A stretch of DNA of 64,000 bases from Tersicoccus mangrovi (GCF_036881825.1 NZ_JBAJMW010000007.1:102886-166885), one strand, 5' to 3'. Numbered from the stretch's first letter, positions 1 to 8,804 are shown. The notes: generated from the sequence alone by a model not told the origin. Made by a program: numbers and translations.

Positions 1-1
1 A

Positions 2-229
2 CCCGTGAGCACGCCGATCCTGGACGACTTCAAGCGCGACCACGGTGTCGACAAGGTCGAGGGCGCCATCCGCCTCACTGGTGGGGCTGCGACGCCGGAG
101 TCGATCGCCGAGGTGGTCGCCTTCCTCGCCTCCCCCGCCGCGCGGTGGATCAACGGCAGCGACATCCGCGTCGACGGTGGTCTCGGGGCGTTCCGATTCC
201 ACCAGGAGACCGTCACGGCCCGTGTCTGA
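2..229 (+). CDS. Short-chain dehydrogenase/reductase, C-terminal fragment
   Basis: The gene enters from the left edge of the window, so only about the last 75 residues are present. They carry the C-terminal SDR hallmarks: a segment reading STPILDDF, as normally follows the conserved PG motif, then a helix ending in VVAFLASPAARWINGSDIRVDGG, the usual dimer and cofactor-pocket end of classical SDR enzymes. The GTG at position 5 lies inside the conserved fold and is unlikely to be the real start. The catalytic Tyr-x-x-x-Lys and the Rossmann glycines lie upstream, so the substrate cannot be inferred. Confidence 0.8.
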   Translation, partial: PVSTPILDDFKRDHGVDKVEGAIRLTGGAATPESIAEVVAFLASPAARWINGSDIRVDGGLGAFRFHQETVTARV

Positions 230-253
230 CGCCGCCGCGGCCGGCGAGTCCGA

Positions 254-1042
254 TCAGTCCGTGACGTTCGCGACCCGGTAGCCGGACCACTCCGGGCCGG
301 CCTGCCCGAGGGCATGGGGGTCGACGAAGCACGCCGTCGCCCACACGTCGGCCCACGTCAGGTCCGGCCCGACGACGGTGACCGACGTGCGGCCCCCGGC
401 CACCGGCGCACCGGTGCGCGGATCGACGATGTGGTCGCCGCGCGCGGCCGTGCCCGAGGTGGCCAGCGCTCCCTCGGTGACCGTCACCACGGTGCTGAAC
501 GCGCCCGGGGCACCCGGCTTCTCGACGCCGATCCGCCAGTGCGGGTCCACGAGCGACGACGCCGGTCCGCGGCCGCACACCAGGTCCCCGCCGGCGTTGA
601 TGCTGAAGGCGATGCCGGGCACGGCCCGCAGGTGCGCGGCGGCCCGCTCGACGGCCCATCCCTTGACGACGCCGGTCGGGTCCCATCCGCGGGCGCCGTC
701 CGGGCCGGTCAGGTCCGTCGTGAACAGGCCCTCCGTGGCGTCGACGGCCCGCTCGGTGAGGTCACGCACCTCCGCGATCCACGGGTCCGCGTCCGCCTCG
801 GCCAGCACGCCGCGGCGGATCCGGCTCAGGTCGCTGTTCTGCCGCCACAGGGAGAACACCGCGTCGGCGCGCTCGAGGTCGGCGAAGAGGGCGTCGACCG
901 CCGCGTCGATGTCGGGACGGGCCGGGTCCGCCGCCCGCACGTGCACGGAGACGGGCAGCCCCATCACCTGGCGCACCCACGCCCGCACGGTGCGGATGCT
1001 GCCCGGCAGCACCGCGGGCAGGCCGAACGCCGCGAGGCTCAC
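254..1042 (-). CDS. apbE: FAD:protein FMN transferase (ApbE family)
   Basis: ApbE enzymes move FMN from FAD onto a Thr of a target flavoprotein outside the membrane. Visible family features are the early MGLPVSVHV strand (about residue 27), DPTGVVKGWA (about 120), INAGGD (about 148), and the SGTAARGDHIVDPRTG block (about 196-211), followed by the DLTWADVWATA metal-binding region. At 262 residues it is a short member of the family, and no lipobox is seen. The GTG start overlaps the stop of the FMN-binding protein gene by four bases (GTGA), so the two are translationally coupled and that neighbour is the obvious substrate. Confidence 0.88.
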   Translation of the reverse strand: MSLAAFGLPAVLPGSIRTVRAWVRQVMGLPVSVHVRAADPARPDIDAAVDALFADLERADAVFSLWRQNSDLSRIRRGVLAEADADPWIAEVRDLTERAVDATEGLFTTDLTGPDGARGWDPTGVVKGWAVERAAAHLRAVPGIAFSINAGGDLVCGRGPASSLVDPHWRIGVEKPGAPGAFSTVVTVTEGALATSGTAARGDHIVDPRTGAPVAGGRTSVTVVGPDLTWADVWATACFVDPHALGQAGPEWSGYRVANVTD

Positions 1043-1626
1043 GAGAGGTGGGCCTGGTCGATGGCGGACTGCAGGCTGCTGAGGTACCCGTCCGAGGTGA
1101 CCGTGGCCCCGGAGATCATGTCGATGTTCGCGCTCTGGGCGGTGACGACCTCCTGGTTCAGGGCCGGGATGGCGACGGCGTTGATCTCCTGGTCGCGGCC
1201 GTTCTCCTGCGGGTAGACGACGGCCTCCGCGGCGGTGATCTTGCCGTTCTTGACGGTGATCTGCACCTGCACCGGACCCCAGCGGGTGTCGACGGCGTCA
1301 CCGGTGTAGGTGCCGGACGCGGTCGACCCGGAGCCGGACGAATCCGACGACGAGGAGGAGCCCGACGACGAGGAGGAGCCGGAGGTGCCCGACGACGAGG
1401 AGGAGCCGGAGGACCCGGTGGAGGTGCCGGAGGATCCCGAACCCGACCCGCTGGCCGAGCTGCCGGACCCCGAGCCGCTGGAGGTCGACCCGTTGGACGT
1501 CGTCGACCGGGACGTGTCCGGGGCGACCGCGGCCGACGCGGGTGTGGCGTTGGTCGAGGTGCGATAGCTGAAGAGCAGGACGAAGACGGTCACCGTGACG
1601 GCGGCCCAGAGGACGATGCGACGCAT
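1039..1626 (-). CDS. Membrane-anchored FMN-binding domain protein with Ser/Gly tether
   Basis: This 195-residue protein has an N-terminal membrane segment (about residues 3-20), then a region of some 65 residues that is almost pure Ser, Gly and Thr, then a 90-residue FMN-binding domain. The domain carries SGATVTSDGY near the C-terminus; its Thr is the usual site of covalent FMN attachment by ApbE. An upstream in-frame GTG at 1635 overlaps the AGGAG ribosome site, so ATG at 1626, eight bases after it, is preferred. It sits between the reductase and apbE and probably relays electrons across or along the outer face of the membrane. Confidence 0.85.
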   Translation of the reverse strand: MRRIVLWAAVTVTVFVLLFSYRTSTNATPASAAVAPDTSRSTTSNGSTSSGSGSGSSASGSGSGSSGTSTGSSGSSSSSGTSGSSSSSGSSSSSDSSGSGSTASGTYTGDAVDTRWGPVQVQITVKNGKITAAEAVVYPQENGRDQEINAVAIPALNQEVVTAQSANIDMISGATVTSDGYLSSLQSAIDQAHLS

Positions 1627-1671
1627 GAGGGGCACTCCTGGAAGGAAAGGATGCGGGAGGAGAACGGGGGG

Positions 1672-3174
1672 TCAGTACTGGAAGCGTTCGAGGTGGATGC
1701 GGTCGGCGGGGACCCCGGCGTCGAGCGCGGAGGCGCGCACCCGGTCCATCCAGTCCGGCGCCCCGCAGACGAAGACGTCGTGCTCGGCGATGTCCGGGCA
1801 CAGGTGCTGCAGGGCACCGGCGTCGTCCCAGGCGTCCGCCCACCCGGGCAGCCAGCTGTCGCGGGCCCGGTTGCGGGGCCCGGCCAGACGGATGTACCGG
1901 GCTCCGCGGCGGCGGGCGGTCTCGTCGATCGCGGCGGCCAGGGTGGGGTCCTGCTCGGATCCGACGCGGTGGATGACCGTGACGTCGCCCGGCGCCTGCG
2001 CCAGCCCCTCGAGCAGCGACTTCATCGGGGCGATCCCGATGCCGCCGCCGATGAGCGTGACCTTCCGCTGCGTGCGCACCCCGGGGTGCATGCGCCCGTA
2101 GGGGCCCTCGATCAGCACGCGGGTGCCGGCCTTGAGCCGGTGCAGGCGGGAGGTGCCGTCGCCGGCCCGGTTCGCGGTGAACTGCAGGGTCGCCCCGTCG
2201 GGAGCCGCGGAGAGGGAGAAGGGGTGCGCCCGGGTCCAGCCGGGACCGTCGAGGAAGCGCCACTGGAAGAACTGGCCGGCCTTCGCCGTCAGCCGAGCCA
2301 CGCCCGGGCCGCCGACGACGACGGTCGTGGTGGTCGCCGACTCGCGGCGCACGTGGACGACGCGCAGCGGCGCCCGCAGCGAACGCCACAGCGGCACGCC
2401 GATCCGGTAGACGAGCACCGCGCCGGCGCAGACGATGTACAGCCCCCACCAGAAGACGGTGGCGACCGGCGAGGAGAGGAACTCCTGCCCGGTCCACAGC
2501 TGGTGCGGCAGCGCGAGGCCGACGCCGAGGTAGGCGTAGAGATGGATGAGGTGCCACGACTCGTACCGCAGCCGGCGGCGGGCCGCGCGGTAGGACGTCA
2601 CGACCACCATGCACAGGGCGGCCGTGCCGGCGATGGCGAGCAGCATGCCGGGGTAGTTGAGGGTGAAGTCGACGATGGTGCCCCACAGGCCGGCGGGCGT
2701 CCCGGCGGCGTAGCCGAGCGTGATGAGCACGATGTGCGCGAGCATCAGGGTGAAGGACGTGAACCCGACCAGCCGGTGGGTCCGCGCGAGCGAGTCCTGG
2801 CCCCAGGCCTTCTCGAACCAGGGGATGCGCGCCATCAGGAAGACCTGCACGAGCAGCAGGGCCGAGGCCACCAGCCCGGTGAGCCGGCCCGTCGACAGGA
2901 GCGCTCCGCCGAGCGTGCCGAGGGACTGGACGCCGCCACCGGACACCCACAGGGCGACCACGATCAGCAGCACCGTCCACATCGCGAGCACCGAGGCGTC
3001 GCGCCACCACAGCGGAGGATGCGAGACCCCCACCGGGACGAACGGGCGTTGCTGCGGACGGGGCGGTCCGCTCGGGACGTCCCGCCGGCCCGTCGTCGCC
3101 CGGGGAACGCGCCCCGTGCCCGTCTCCCGCGGCTCGATGCGGCGCAGCGGGCGAGTGGGCTGTTGTGTGGTCAT
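1672..3174 (-). CDS. Ferric-reductase-like transmembrane flavoprotein (ferredoxin reductase fold)
   Basis: The 500-residue protein has a proline/arginine-rich cytoplasmic start, about six membrane segments (roughly residues 60-255) with His residues suited to haem binding (RTHRLVG, LAHIVL, WHLIHLY), and a C-terminal ferredoxin-NADP reductase module. The module shows HPFSLS for FAD, GGGIGIAPM for the nicotinamide nucleotide, CGAPDWM and a terminal aromatic ERFQY. It should oxidise NAD(P)H inside and pass electrons through the membrane to the FMN-binding partner encoded 45 bases downstream. The reading frame extends to 3288, but similarity starts after ATG 3174. No clear Shine-Dalgarno precedes that ATG. 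Confidence 0.85.
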   Translation of the reverse strand: MTTQQPTRPLRRIEPRETGTGRVPRATTGRRDVPSGPPRPQQRPFVPVGVSHPPLWWRDASVLAMWTVLLIVVALWVSGGGVQSLGTLGGALLSTGRLTGLVASALLLVQVFLMARIPWFEKAWGQDSLARTHRLVGFTSFTLMLAHIVLITLGYAAGTPAGLWGTIVDFTLNYPGMLLAIAGTAALCMVVVTSYRAARRRLRYESWHLIHLYAYLGVGLALPHQLWTGQEFLSSPVATVFWWGLYIVCAGAVLVYRIGVPLWRSLRAPLRVVHVRRESATTTTVVVGGPGVARLTAKAGQFFQWRFLDGPGWTRAHPFSLSAAPDGATLQFTANRAGDGTSRLHRLKAGTRVLIEGPYGRMHPGVRTQRKVTLIGGGIGIAPMKSLLEGLAQAPGDVTVIHRVGSEQDPTLAAAIDETARRRGARYIRLAGPRNRARDSWLPGWADAWDDAGALQHLCPDIAEHDVFVCGAPDWMDRVRASALDAGVPADRIHLERFQY

Positions 3175-3332
3175 ATCACTACTGTCGGGCGTCGGGCTAG
3201 TACGGCCATGTTCTGGACCTGTGCGGAACCTGTGCGAGTCACGGACGGCCGGGCAGACGGGCCCGGATAGCATGGTCAGCTGAACCATCAGCGTGGAAAT
3301 TCACGCGTCTCCCGAGGATGAGGTCTGTATCT

Positions 3333-5996
3333 ATGTGTGGAATCGCCGGTTACTACGGTTTCGGTGAGGACCGGGACCTGCTGGGGGCCATGAACCAGTG
3401 CATCGTGCACCGCGGTCCCGACGGCGAGGGCTACGCCACCGAGGGCCAGGTCGGCCTGGCGCACCGCCGGCTGTCCATCATCGACGTCGCGCACGGCCAG
3501 GAGCCGATGTACAGCGCCGACGGACAGGTGGTGCTGATCTACAACGGCGAGGTCTACAACTACCTCGACCTGCGGGCCGAGCTGGAGGCCCTGGGCCGCA
3601 CCTTCAGCACCGTCTCGGACACCGAGGTCGTGCTGCAGGCCTACGAGGAGTGGGGCGACGACGCGTTCGACCGCTTCAACGGCATGTTCGGTTTCGCCAT
3701 CCACGACCGGCGCAACAACCGGCTGGTCCTGGCCCGCGACCACTTCGGCATCAAGCCGCTGTACTTCGCGTCCTTCACCGAGGGCGGCGAGAAGAAGCTG
3801 CTGTTCGCCTCCGAGATCCGCCCGATCCTCGCCGCGGAGAAGCTGGAGCGGAAGGTCAATGAGCGGATCCTGTACCGCTACCTGCAGTTCCGCATCCACG
3901 ACGAGGAGTCGGCCACCTTCTTCGCCGGCATCGACAAGCTGCTCCCGGGCGAGAAGCTCGTCCTGGACACGACGACGGGTGAGCACACCGTCGCGAAGTT
4001 CACCCGCCTCGAGGAGGAGCTGGCCGAGCTCTCCTCGGTCGAGCGGCCCTACGACCAGAGCGTCATCGACGAGTACCGGGAGCGGTTCACCGAGGGCGTG
4101 CGGCTCCGGCTTCAGTCCGAGGTGCCGGTCGGTACGGCCCTGTCCGGCGGCCTGGACTCCTCCGCCGTCGTGGTGACCATCAACAAGCTGATGCAGGAGA
4201 AGGCCGCCGCGACCGACTCGCTCGGCGCCAAGCAGCAGACCTTCTCCGCCGTCTTCCCCAACTCGATCAACGACGAGGAGAAGTACGCCGACGCCGTCCT
4301 GGCCAGCGTCAAGGGCAACGTCGAGAGCCACAAGATCCTGCCGAAGGCGCACGAGTTCGCCGAGGACCTGCTCGACTTCGTCCGCACCCAGGAGGAGCCG
4401 ATCATCTCCTCGGGCCCCTACGCCCAGTACCGGGTGATGAAGAAGGCCTCCGAGACCGTCACCGTGCTGCTCGACGGGCAGGGCGCCGACGAGATGATGG
4501 CCGGCTACATCCCCTACTACTTCGCCTACCTCGGCCAGCTGCGCAAGAACAAGCAGTGGGACAAGCTGGCCAAGGAGATGGCCAACGCCACCGACATCTT
4601 CTACCGGCTCGGCCGCTTCCGGATCCAGTCGAAGCTGACGCTGAAGAAGGACCTGACGATCTCCTCGCTGCTGCGCAAGGAGTGGACCGGCAAGTTCGCC
4701 GGCGAGACGTTCCGCGTCATCGGCGACAACCTCAAGCTGCGCCTGATCGACGACCTGTTCCGCAAGTCGCTGCCGTCGGTGCTGCGGTACGAGGACAAGA
4801 ACACGATGCGCTGGTCGCTCGAGGGGCGTGTGCCGTTCCTCGACAAGGAGGTCGTGAAGTTCCTGTTCTCGCTCTCGGACGAGGCGATCATCAAGGACGG
4901 CTGGAACAAGCGGATCCTGCGCGACGCGACCCGCGGCCTCCTGCCGTCGATGATCAGCGACCGGCGGAACAAGATCGGCTTCACCACCCCCGAGGCGGAG
5001 TGGTTCAAGCTGATGAAGGAGCGGATCTACGAGATCTTCCTCTCGTCCTCCTTCGAGGATCGGCCGTACTGGGATCAGGACGCCGTGCTGTACGCGTTCG
5101 AGGAGTACCTGCAGGACCGCAACGGTGCCTCGACCATGGTGTTCTGGCGGCTGCTCAACGTCGAGCTGTGGCTGCGCGAGTTCATCGACGGCGCCCCGGC
5201 TCCCAAGGCCGGCAAGGTCGACAAGACGGACTACGAGCCGAACCCGGGCAAGCAGCTCGAGCTGACGGTGCCGAACGGCCACACGTTCCGCCGCTACCCG
5301 CTGCGCACCGACATCTTCTACCGGGACACCGACTTCGAGCCGGCCGTGATCGGCTACGTGTCCCGGTTCGTCGACGGAATCGGGGAGGCCGGTGACGACC
5401 ACGCCACCGCGCTGAACAATTCCCCGTGGTACCTGTTCGTCTCCGAGAAGATCGTCGCCATGACTCAGGGCCGGTCCATCCCGGTGTGGGACATCAAGGT
5501 CTCCCCCGCCGCGCGGATGCTCTCGAAGGCCGTCGTGCGCAACCCCGGCGGCATCGGCCTGGCCAGCCCGTGGTCGATGCAGCTGGCGATCGACGAGGTG
5601 GGCCTGCCGCGGATCCTCTACGCGTCCGCCCGCTCCGTCGTCGGCAAGTTCCAGGGCAAGAAGGGCGTGTTCTACGAGGTGGCCGGCGGCAACATCAACG
5701 CCATCGACGGCGCCGCCGGGTACCAGGTGGGCACCTCCACCCACTCGGTCAAGCTCGCCCCGAAGGACCCCGAGAAGGTCGCCGACCGGCTGTCCGAGTT
5801 GATCCGTCGGACCGTCCCCGCCCAGTACGCGGCGACGTTCGCGGGCACGGCGATCATGGACGCCAACGACCTCGGCGTCGTCTGCCTGGGCAACGGCACC
5901 GACCTGGACAAGGCCACCGTCGAGGCGATCTTCAAGGACAACCCGCAGGGCCAGACCACCGAGCAGACCCCGATGTCGATCGTGGTCGCGCGGTAG
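3333..5996 (+). CDS. asnB: Asparagine synthase (glutamine-hydrolysing) fused to an F420-0:glutamate-ligase-like domain
   Basis: Residues 1 to about 190 are a class II glutamine amidotransferase. ATG 3333 is chosen because it puts the nucleophile Cys at position 2 (MCGIAGYYG) and GAGG lies about ten bases upstream. The synthetase domain follows, with the ATP loop SGGLDSS at about residue 271 and YFAYLGQ and WSLEGRVPFLD further on. A normal AsnB ends near residue 640. Here about 240 more residues follow (about 650-887) with SEKIVAMTQGRS, GGIGLASPWSMQLAIDEVG, KLAPKDPEKVA and MDANDLGV, which I recognise as the F420_ligase (CofE) fold. TAGCAT at 3268-3273 is a possible -10 box. The fusion suggests a second amide-forming activity; its substrate is unknown. 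Confidence 0.87.
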   Translation: MCGIAGYYGFGEDRDLLGAMNQCIVHRGPDGEGYATEGQVGLAHRRLSIIDVAHGQEPMYSADGQVVLIYNGEVYNYLDLRAELEALGRTFSTVSDTEVVLQAYEEWGDDAFDRFNGMFGFAIHDRRNNRLVLARDHFGIKPLYFASFTEGGEKKLLFASEIRPILAAEKLERKVNERILYRYLQFRIHDEESATFFAGIDKLLPGEKLVLDTTTGEHTVAKFTRLEEELAELSSVERPYDQSVIDEYRERFTEGVRLRLQSEVPVGTALSGGLDSSAVVVTINKLMQEKAAATDSLGAKQQTFSAVFPNSINDEEKYADAVLASVKGNVESHKILPKAHEFAEDLLDFVRTQEEPIISSGPYAQYRVMKKASETVTVLLDGQGADEMMAGYIPYYFAYLGQLRKNKQWDKLAKEMANATDIFYRLGRFRIQSKLTLKKDLTISSLLRKEWTGKFAGETFRVIGDNLKLRLIDDLFRKSLPSVLRYEDKNTMRWSLEGRVPFLDKEVVKFLFSLSDEAIIKDGWNKRILRDATRGLLPSMISDRRNKIGFTTPEAEWFKLMKERIYEIFLSSSFEDRPYWDQDAVLYAFEEYLQDRNGASTMVFWRLLNVELWLREFIDGAPAPKAGKVDKTDYEPNPGKQLELTVPNGHTFRRYPLRTDIFYRDTDFEPAVIGYVSRFVDGIGEAGDDHATALNNSPWYLFVSEKIVAMTQGRSIPVWDIKVSPAARMLSKAVVRNPGGIGLASPWSMQLAIDEVGLPRILYASARSVVGKFQGKKGVFYEVAGGNINAIDGAAGYQVGTSTHSVKLAPKDPEKVADRLSELIRRTVPAQYAATFAGTAIMDANDLGVVCLGNGTDLDKATVEAIFKDNPQGQTTEQTPMSIVVAR

Positions 5997-6025
5997 TCAC
6001 GCGTTCGACGTCAGTCGCTCGACAA

Positions 6026-6061
6026 GAAGGGCGGGATCCGGTTCTCCGGGTCCCGCCCTTC
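6026..6061 (+). terminator. Intrinsic-type terminator after asnB
   Basis: An 11-base perfect inverted repeat (GAAGGGCGGGA with TCCCGCCCTTC) continues inward through CCGG/CCGG to a TTCT loop, giving a stem of about 16 pairs. It begins 30 bases after the asnB stop. There is no long U tract, as is common in high-GC actinobacteria. It could also serve the minus-strand gene ending at 6098. Confidence 0.75.
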
Positions 6062-6097
6062 GTCGTCTCCGACGGTCTCGTGCGCTGGCTGCGCTCG

Positions 6098-6715
6098 TCA
6101 GCCCCGGAGGATCGAGGCGGGCATGCGCACCCGCGCCTCGGTCGGTGCTCGCAGCAGCCGCACGCGGGCGAGCACGAGGCCGGCGACGATCGCGCCGAGC
6201 CCGCCCGTCGTCATGTCGCCGATCGTGTCGTCGTAGCTGACGAAGATCTGGGCGGTGATGAAGGTGCGGCCGAACCACTCGACCATCTCCCACACCGCGC
6301 TCATGGCGAGCCCGATCACGGCGGTGAGCACGACGGGCGCGATCACCCGGACGCCCGCCGCCCGCGGTGGTGCCACGATGCCGAGCTCGGCCAGCAGCAG
6401 GTAGGCGGCCGCGCTGACGACCCCGGTGCACACGAAGTGCACCGGCACGTCCCACCAGTCGACCGTCGTGTACAGGTCGAGGACGTTGCTCCACCCTGCG
6501 ACGAGCAGCGAGGCGACGTAGACGATGTCGAAGCCCGAGCGCACGCCGAGGAAGCGCGGCACGAGCAGGCCGGGCAGCACGAAGGCGAGGATCCCGGCGT
6601 CGGTCAGGCTCCAGCCGACCCCGGCGACGACGATGCCGAGAACGCCGACGATGCGCAGGACGTCGGCGATGATCTCGCCGACCGCTGCTGGTGGCCGCAG
6701 GAAGTTCTCGATCAC
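6098..6715 (-). CDS. Multipass membrane protein, DUF2238/YjdF-like
   Basis: This is a 205-residue hydrophobic protein with about six membrane segments. Conserved-looking charged positions lie in DLYTTVDWWDVPVHF, AVWEMVEWFGR and SYDDTIGDMTTGGLGA; the Glu in WEMVEW and the Asp pair in DDTIGDM resemble the YjdF/DUF2238 family of inner-membrane proteins of unknown function. The start is a GTG that overlaps the stop of the phosphodiesterase gene by four bases, so the two genes form one transcript. No enzymatic role can be assigned. The family call rests on pattern memory and is moderate. Confidence 0.6.
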   Translation of the reverse strand: MIENFLRPPAAVGEIIADVLRIVGVLGIVVAGVGWSLTDAGILAFVLPGLLVPRFLGVRSGFDIVYVASLLVAGWSNVLDLYTTVDWWDVPVHFVCTGVVSAAAYLLLAELGIVAPPRAAGVRVIAPVVLTAVIGLAMSAVWEMVEWFGRTFITAQIFVSYDDTIGDMTTGGLGAIVAGLVLARVRLLRAPTEARVRMPASILRG

Positions 6716-7554
6716 GGGACGTCACCCGGGGCGTCGGCGTCGGGCAGCCGCACGATCGCCTGGACCGGCAGGTGGTCCGTGGGCCACACGCCGTCGGGTC
6801 GGCGGGCGTTCATCCCGGCGCGACGGACGTCGATGTCCGGTGTCGTGACGATCCAGTCGATGCGGCGTCCTCCGGCTCGCGGCTGCCGGTAGTTGGCGAA
6901 GGTGCCCCACGGTGGGGTGATCCGCAGGTCCGCCGCGCTCCAGGCGTCCTCGAGGGCGTCGTCGGCCAGCAGCGTCTGCACCGACGGCGACCGCTGGCCC
7001 GCGTTGAGGTCGCCGGTCACGATCGCCGGCAGCCCGTGGCCGGCGACCGTCTTGCGGACGGCCTCGGCGGACCGAACGCGGGAGCGCCGGGAGAGGTGGT
7101 CGAAATGGGTGTTGACCGCGAGGAAGAGGGCGCCGGTGGCGCGGTCGCGCAGCTGGGCGAGGACCATGATGCGCGGCACCATGTTGCCCCACGACGTCGA
7201 TCCCGGCACGTCCGGGGTGTCGGAGAGGGCGGCCTGCTCCCAGCCGACCAGCTCGAGACGACCGGCGTCGTAGAACAGGGGGCAGCCCTCGCCGCCGCCG
7301 TCGGCGTTGCGGCCGTGGCCGACCCGACCGTAGCGCTCCCCGAGCGCCTCGTGGAGGGCGTCCGCCTGGTCGGGCATCGCCTCCTGGACGCCGAGGACGG
7401 TGGGCCGTTCGGCGCGCACGAGCGCCTGGACCGCCGGGCGACGGTTTGCCCACCGGTCCGCGCGGCGGGGCGTCATCCGGATGCGCCGCCGCACGTTCAG
7501 GGTCATGACGTGCACGTCGGGACGCGCCGGTGGCCCGATCAGCGCGTCGTTCAT
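6712..7554 (-). CDS. Endonuclease/exonuclease/phosphatase family protein
   Basis: The 280-residue protein shows the EEP fold signatures: VMTLNVRRR near the start, VLGVQEA (metal-binding Glu), NTHFDHLS (catalytic His with Asn), TGDLNAG (Asp/Asn), RRIDWIVTT and the closing SDHLP-like sequence PTDHLPVQA. These define an Mg-dependent phosphodiesterase that could act on DNA, sugar phosphates or lipids. There is no signal peptide, so it should be cytoplasmic. It overlaps the downstream membrane-protein gene. The substrate cannot be told from the sequence. Confidence 0.82.
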   Translation of the reverse strand: MNDALIGPPARPDVHVMTLNVRRRIRMTPRRADRWANRRPAVQALVRAERPTVLGVQEAMPDQADALHEALGERYGRVGHGRNADGGGEGCPLFYDAGRLELVGWEQAALSDTPDVPGSTSWGNMVPRIMVLAQLRDRATGALFLAVNTHFDHLSRRSRVRSAEAVRKTVAGHGLPAIVTGDLNAGQRSPSVQTLLADDALEDAWSAADLRITPPWGTFANYRQPRAGGRRIDWIVTTPDIDVRRAGMNARRPDGVWPTDHLPVQAIVRLPDADAPGDVP

Positions 7555-7602
7555 GGCTCCACCGTACGACGGGAAGCGTCCGATGTCTCGGTTGTCGAGA
7601 GG

Positions 7603-8397
7603 TCAGCGTGCCGGTTGGCGGAGGCGTGCACGGAGCGGGTCGACGCCGGTCCGGGTACGCCGTAGGGTCCGCACCGGCTGCAGGTCGTCGGGCCAGTGGA
7701 TGACGACGGTGCGCATCCCCCGCCGCAACCGGTGCGCGAAGGCGCGGCCGCTGAAGAACGGCCGCATCGACATGCCCATCGACGCCGTCGGCAGATAGCG
7801 GATCCGGTGCCGCTCCCCCAGGTGGAAGGAGAGGTCGAGGTCGTCGTGCAGCAGCGGGTCGTGCCGGTGCACCGACTCACGGACGTCGCGCCAGGCGTCG
7901 CGGCGCATCCCCAGGTTCGAGCCGAACAGCGGGAGGTGGCCGAGTGCCGCGGACGCGGCCAGGGCGTAGGCGCCGAGATAGATCGTGGCGAGCGGGTCCC
8001 GCAGCGCCGTCGGGCCGTCCGTGAACCGGGCGCGTCCGGTGAACGCCGCCACCTCGGGGCTGTGAGCGAATGCGTCGACCATCGTCGCGATCCAGGTCGG
8101 GGCCGGCAGGCAGTCGGCGTCGAGGCGCAGGATCAGGTCGCCGGTGGCGGCGTCGTAACCGGTGGCGCTGGCGGCGGGGATGCCCGGGGCCGGGCACGGC
8201 AGGACGCGAGCACCGGCGCGGCGGGCGATCGCGGCGGAGTCGTCGGTCGAGTTGTTGTCGACGACGACGATCTCGTCGGCATGCCGCGACTGCAGCGCCA
8301 GGGCGTGCAGGCACACGGTCAGGGCCACGGCGTCGTCCTTGACGGGGATGACGACGGAGACGGTGGGTTCCGCGGCTGGTGAGATCAGCTCTGCCAC
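7603..8397 (-). CDS. Glycosyltransferase family 2
   Basis: The 264-residue product has the GT-A nucleotide-sugar fold: VSVVIPVKDD at about residue 12, DEIVVVDNNSTDD at about 40, LILRLDADCLP with the metal-binding DxD at about 90, and a later HDPLLHDDLDLSFHL acidic acceptor motif. It lacks long membrane segments. The reading frame runs to 8619, but the upstream part overlaps the toxin gene and is arginine-rich shadow. GTG 8397, overlapping the toxin stop by 13 bases, is the only sensible start. It may glycosylate a polyprenol or surface polymer; the acceptor is unknown. Confidence 0.8.
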   Translation of the reverse strand: MAELISPAAEPTVSVVIPVKDDAVALTVCLHALALQSRHADEIVVVDNNSTDDSAAIARRAGARVLPCPAPGIPAASATGYDAATGDLILRLDADCLPAPTWIATMVDAFAHSPEVAAFTGRARFTDGPTALRDPLATIYLGAYALAASAALGHLPLFGSNLGMRRDAWRDVRESVHRHDPLLHDDLDLSFHLGERHRIRYLPTASMGMSMRPFFSGRAFAHRLRRGMRTVVIHWPDDLQPVRTLRRTRTGVDPLRARLRQPAR

Positions 8398-8804
8398 GGG
8401 TTCAGCACCGTCAATCCGTCGATGTCGCGGAAGTCCTTCAGATTCCGGGTCGCAAGATCGGCGGCTCTCGCCAGACAGATCCCGGCGATCTCCGCATCGG
8501 CCAGCCCGATGATTCGACCGCTTGATTGCGCTTTCACGAGGAGCCTCGCGGTCTGCCGTGCCGCGATCTCGTCGTACGGCAGGACACGGTCGGCGTGACC
8601 GTCGACGACCAACTGCCAACGGCGGGCGAGGTCGTCCCGCCGGTGTCCTGGTGCGACCCGCCCGATGCCTCGCTCGATCTCCTCGACGGTGATCGCCGTG
8701 ATGCCGACGTCATGACGCGCCATCGTCTCGGACCAGGCGACCACGGCCGCGTCGGGCTCCCGCCGCATCAATTCCGAGACGACATTCGTGTCAGCGACGA
8801 TCAC
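8385..8804 (-). CDS. PIN-domain ribonuclease toxin, FitB/VapC type
   Basis: The 139-residue protein has the four acidic positions of PIN nucleases: Asp in MIVADTN (residue 5), Glu in ITVEEIERG (about 42), Asp in GLADAEIAG (about 101), and the DLATRNLKDF segment where the last ligand is expected. It ends in LNPWQS, close to the FNPW ending of FitB proteins as I remember them. It is cotranscribed with, and overlaps by four bases, the ribbon-helix-helix antitoxin gene. The toxin is expected to cleave RNA when the antitoxin is degraded. Confidence 0.86.
   Translation of the reverse strand: MIVADTNVVSELMRREPDAAVVAWSETMARHDVGITAITVEEIERGIGRVAPGHRRDDLARRWQLVVDGHADRVLPYDEIAARQTARLLVKAQSSGRIIGLADAEIAGICLARAADLATRNLKDFRDIDGLTVLNPWQS

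Noticed and set aside
1310..1567. Plus-strand frame encoding a very acidic Asp/Glu/Pro protein
   Set aside because: It is the exact antisense of the Ser/Gly tether of the FMN-binding protein; the composition follows from Ser and Gly codons read backwards.
3288..5744. Minus-strand open frame of 818 codons opposite asnB
   Set aside because: It mirrors the codon structure of asnB and shows no domain of its own.
8398..8619. N-terminal extension of the glycosyltransferase
   Set aside because: It lies wholly inside the PIN toxin gene in another frame, is Arg-rich and has no family similarity.
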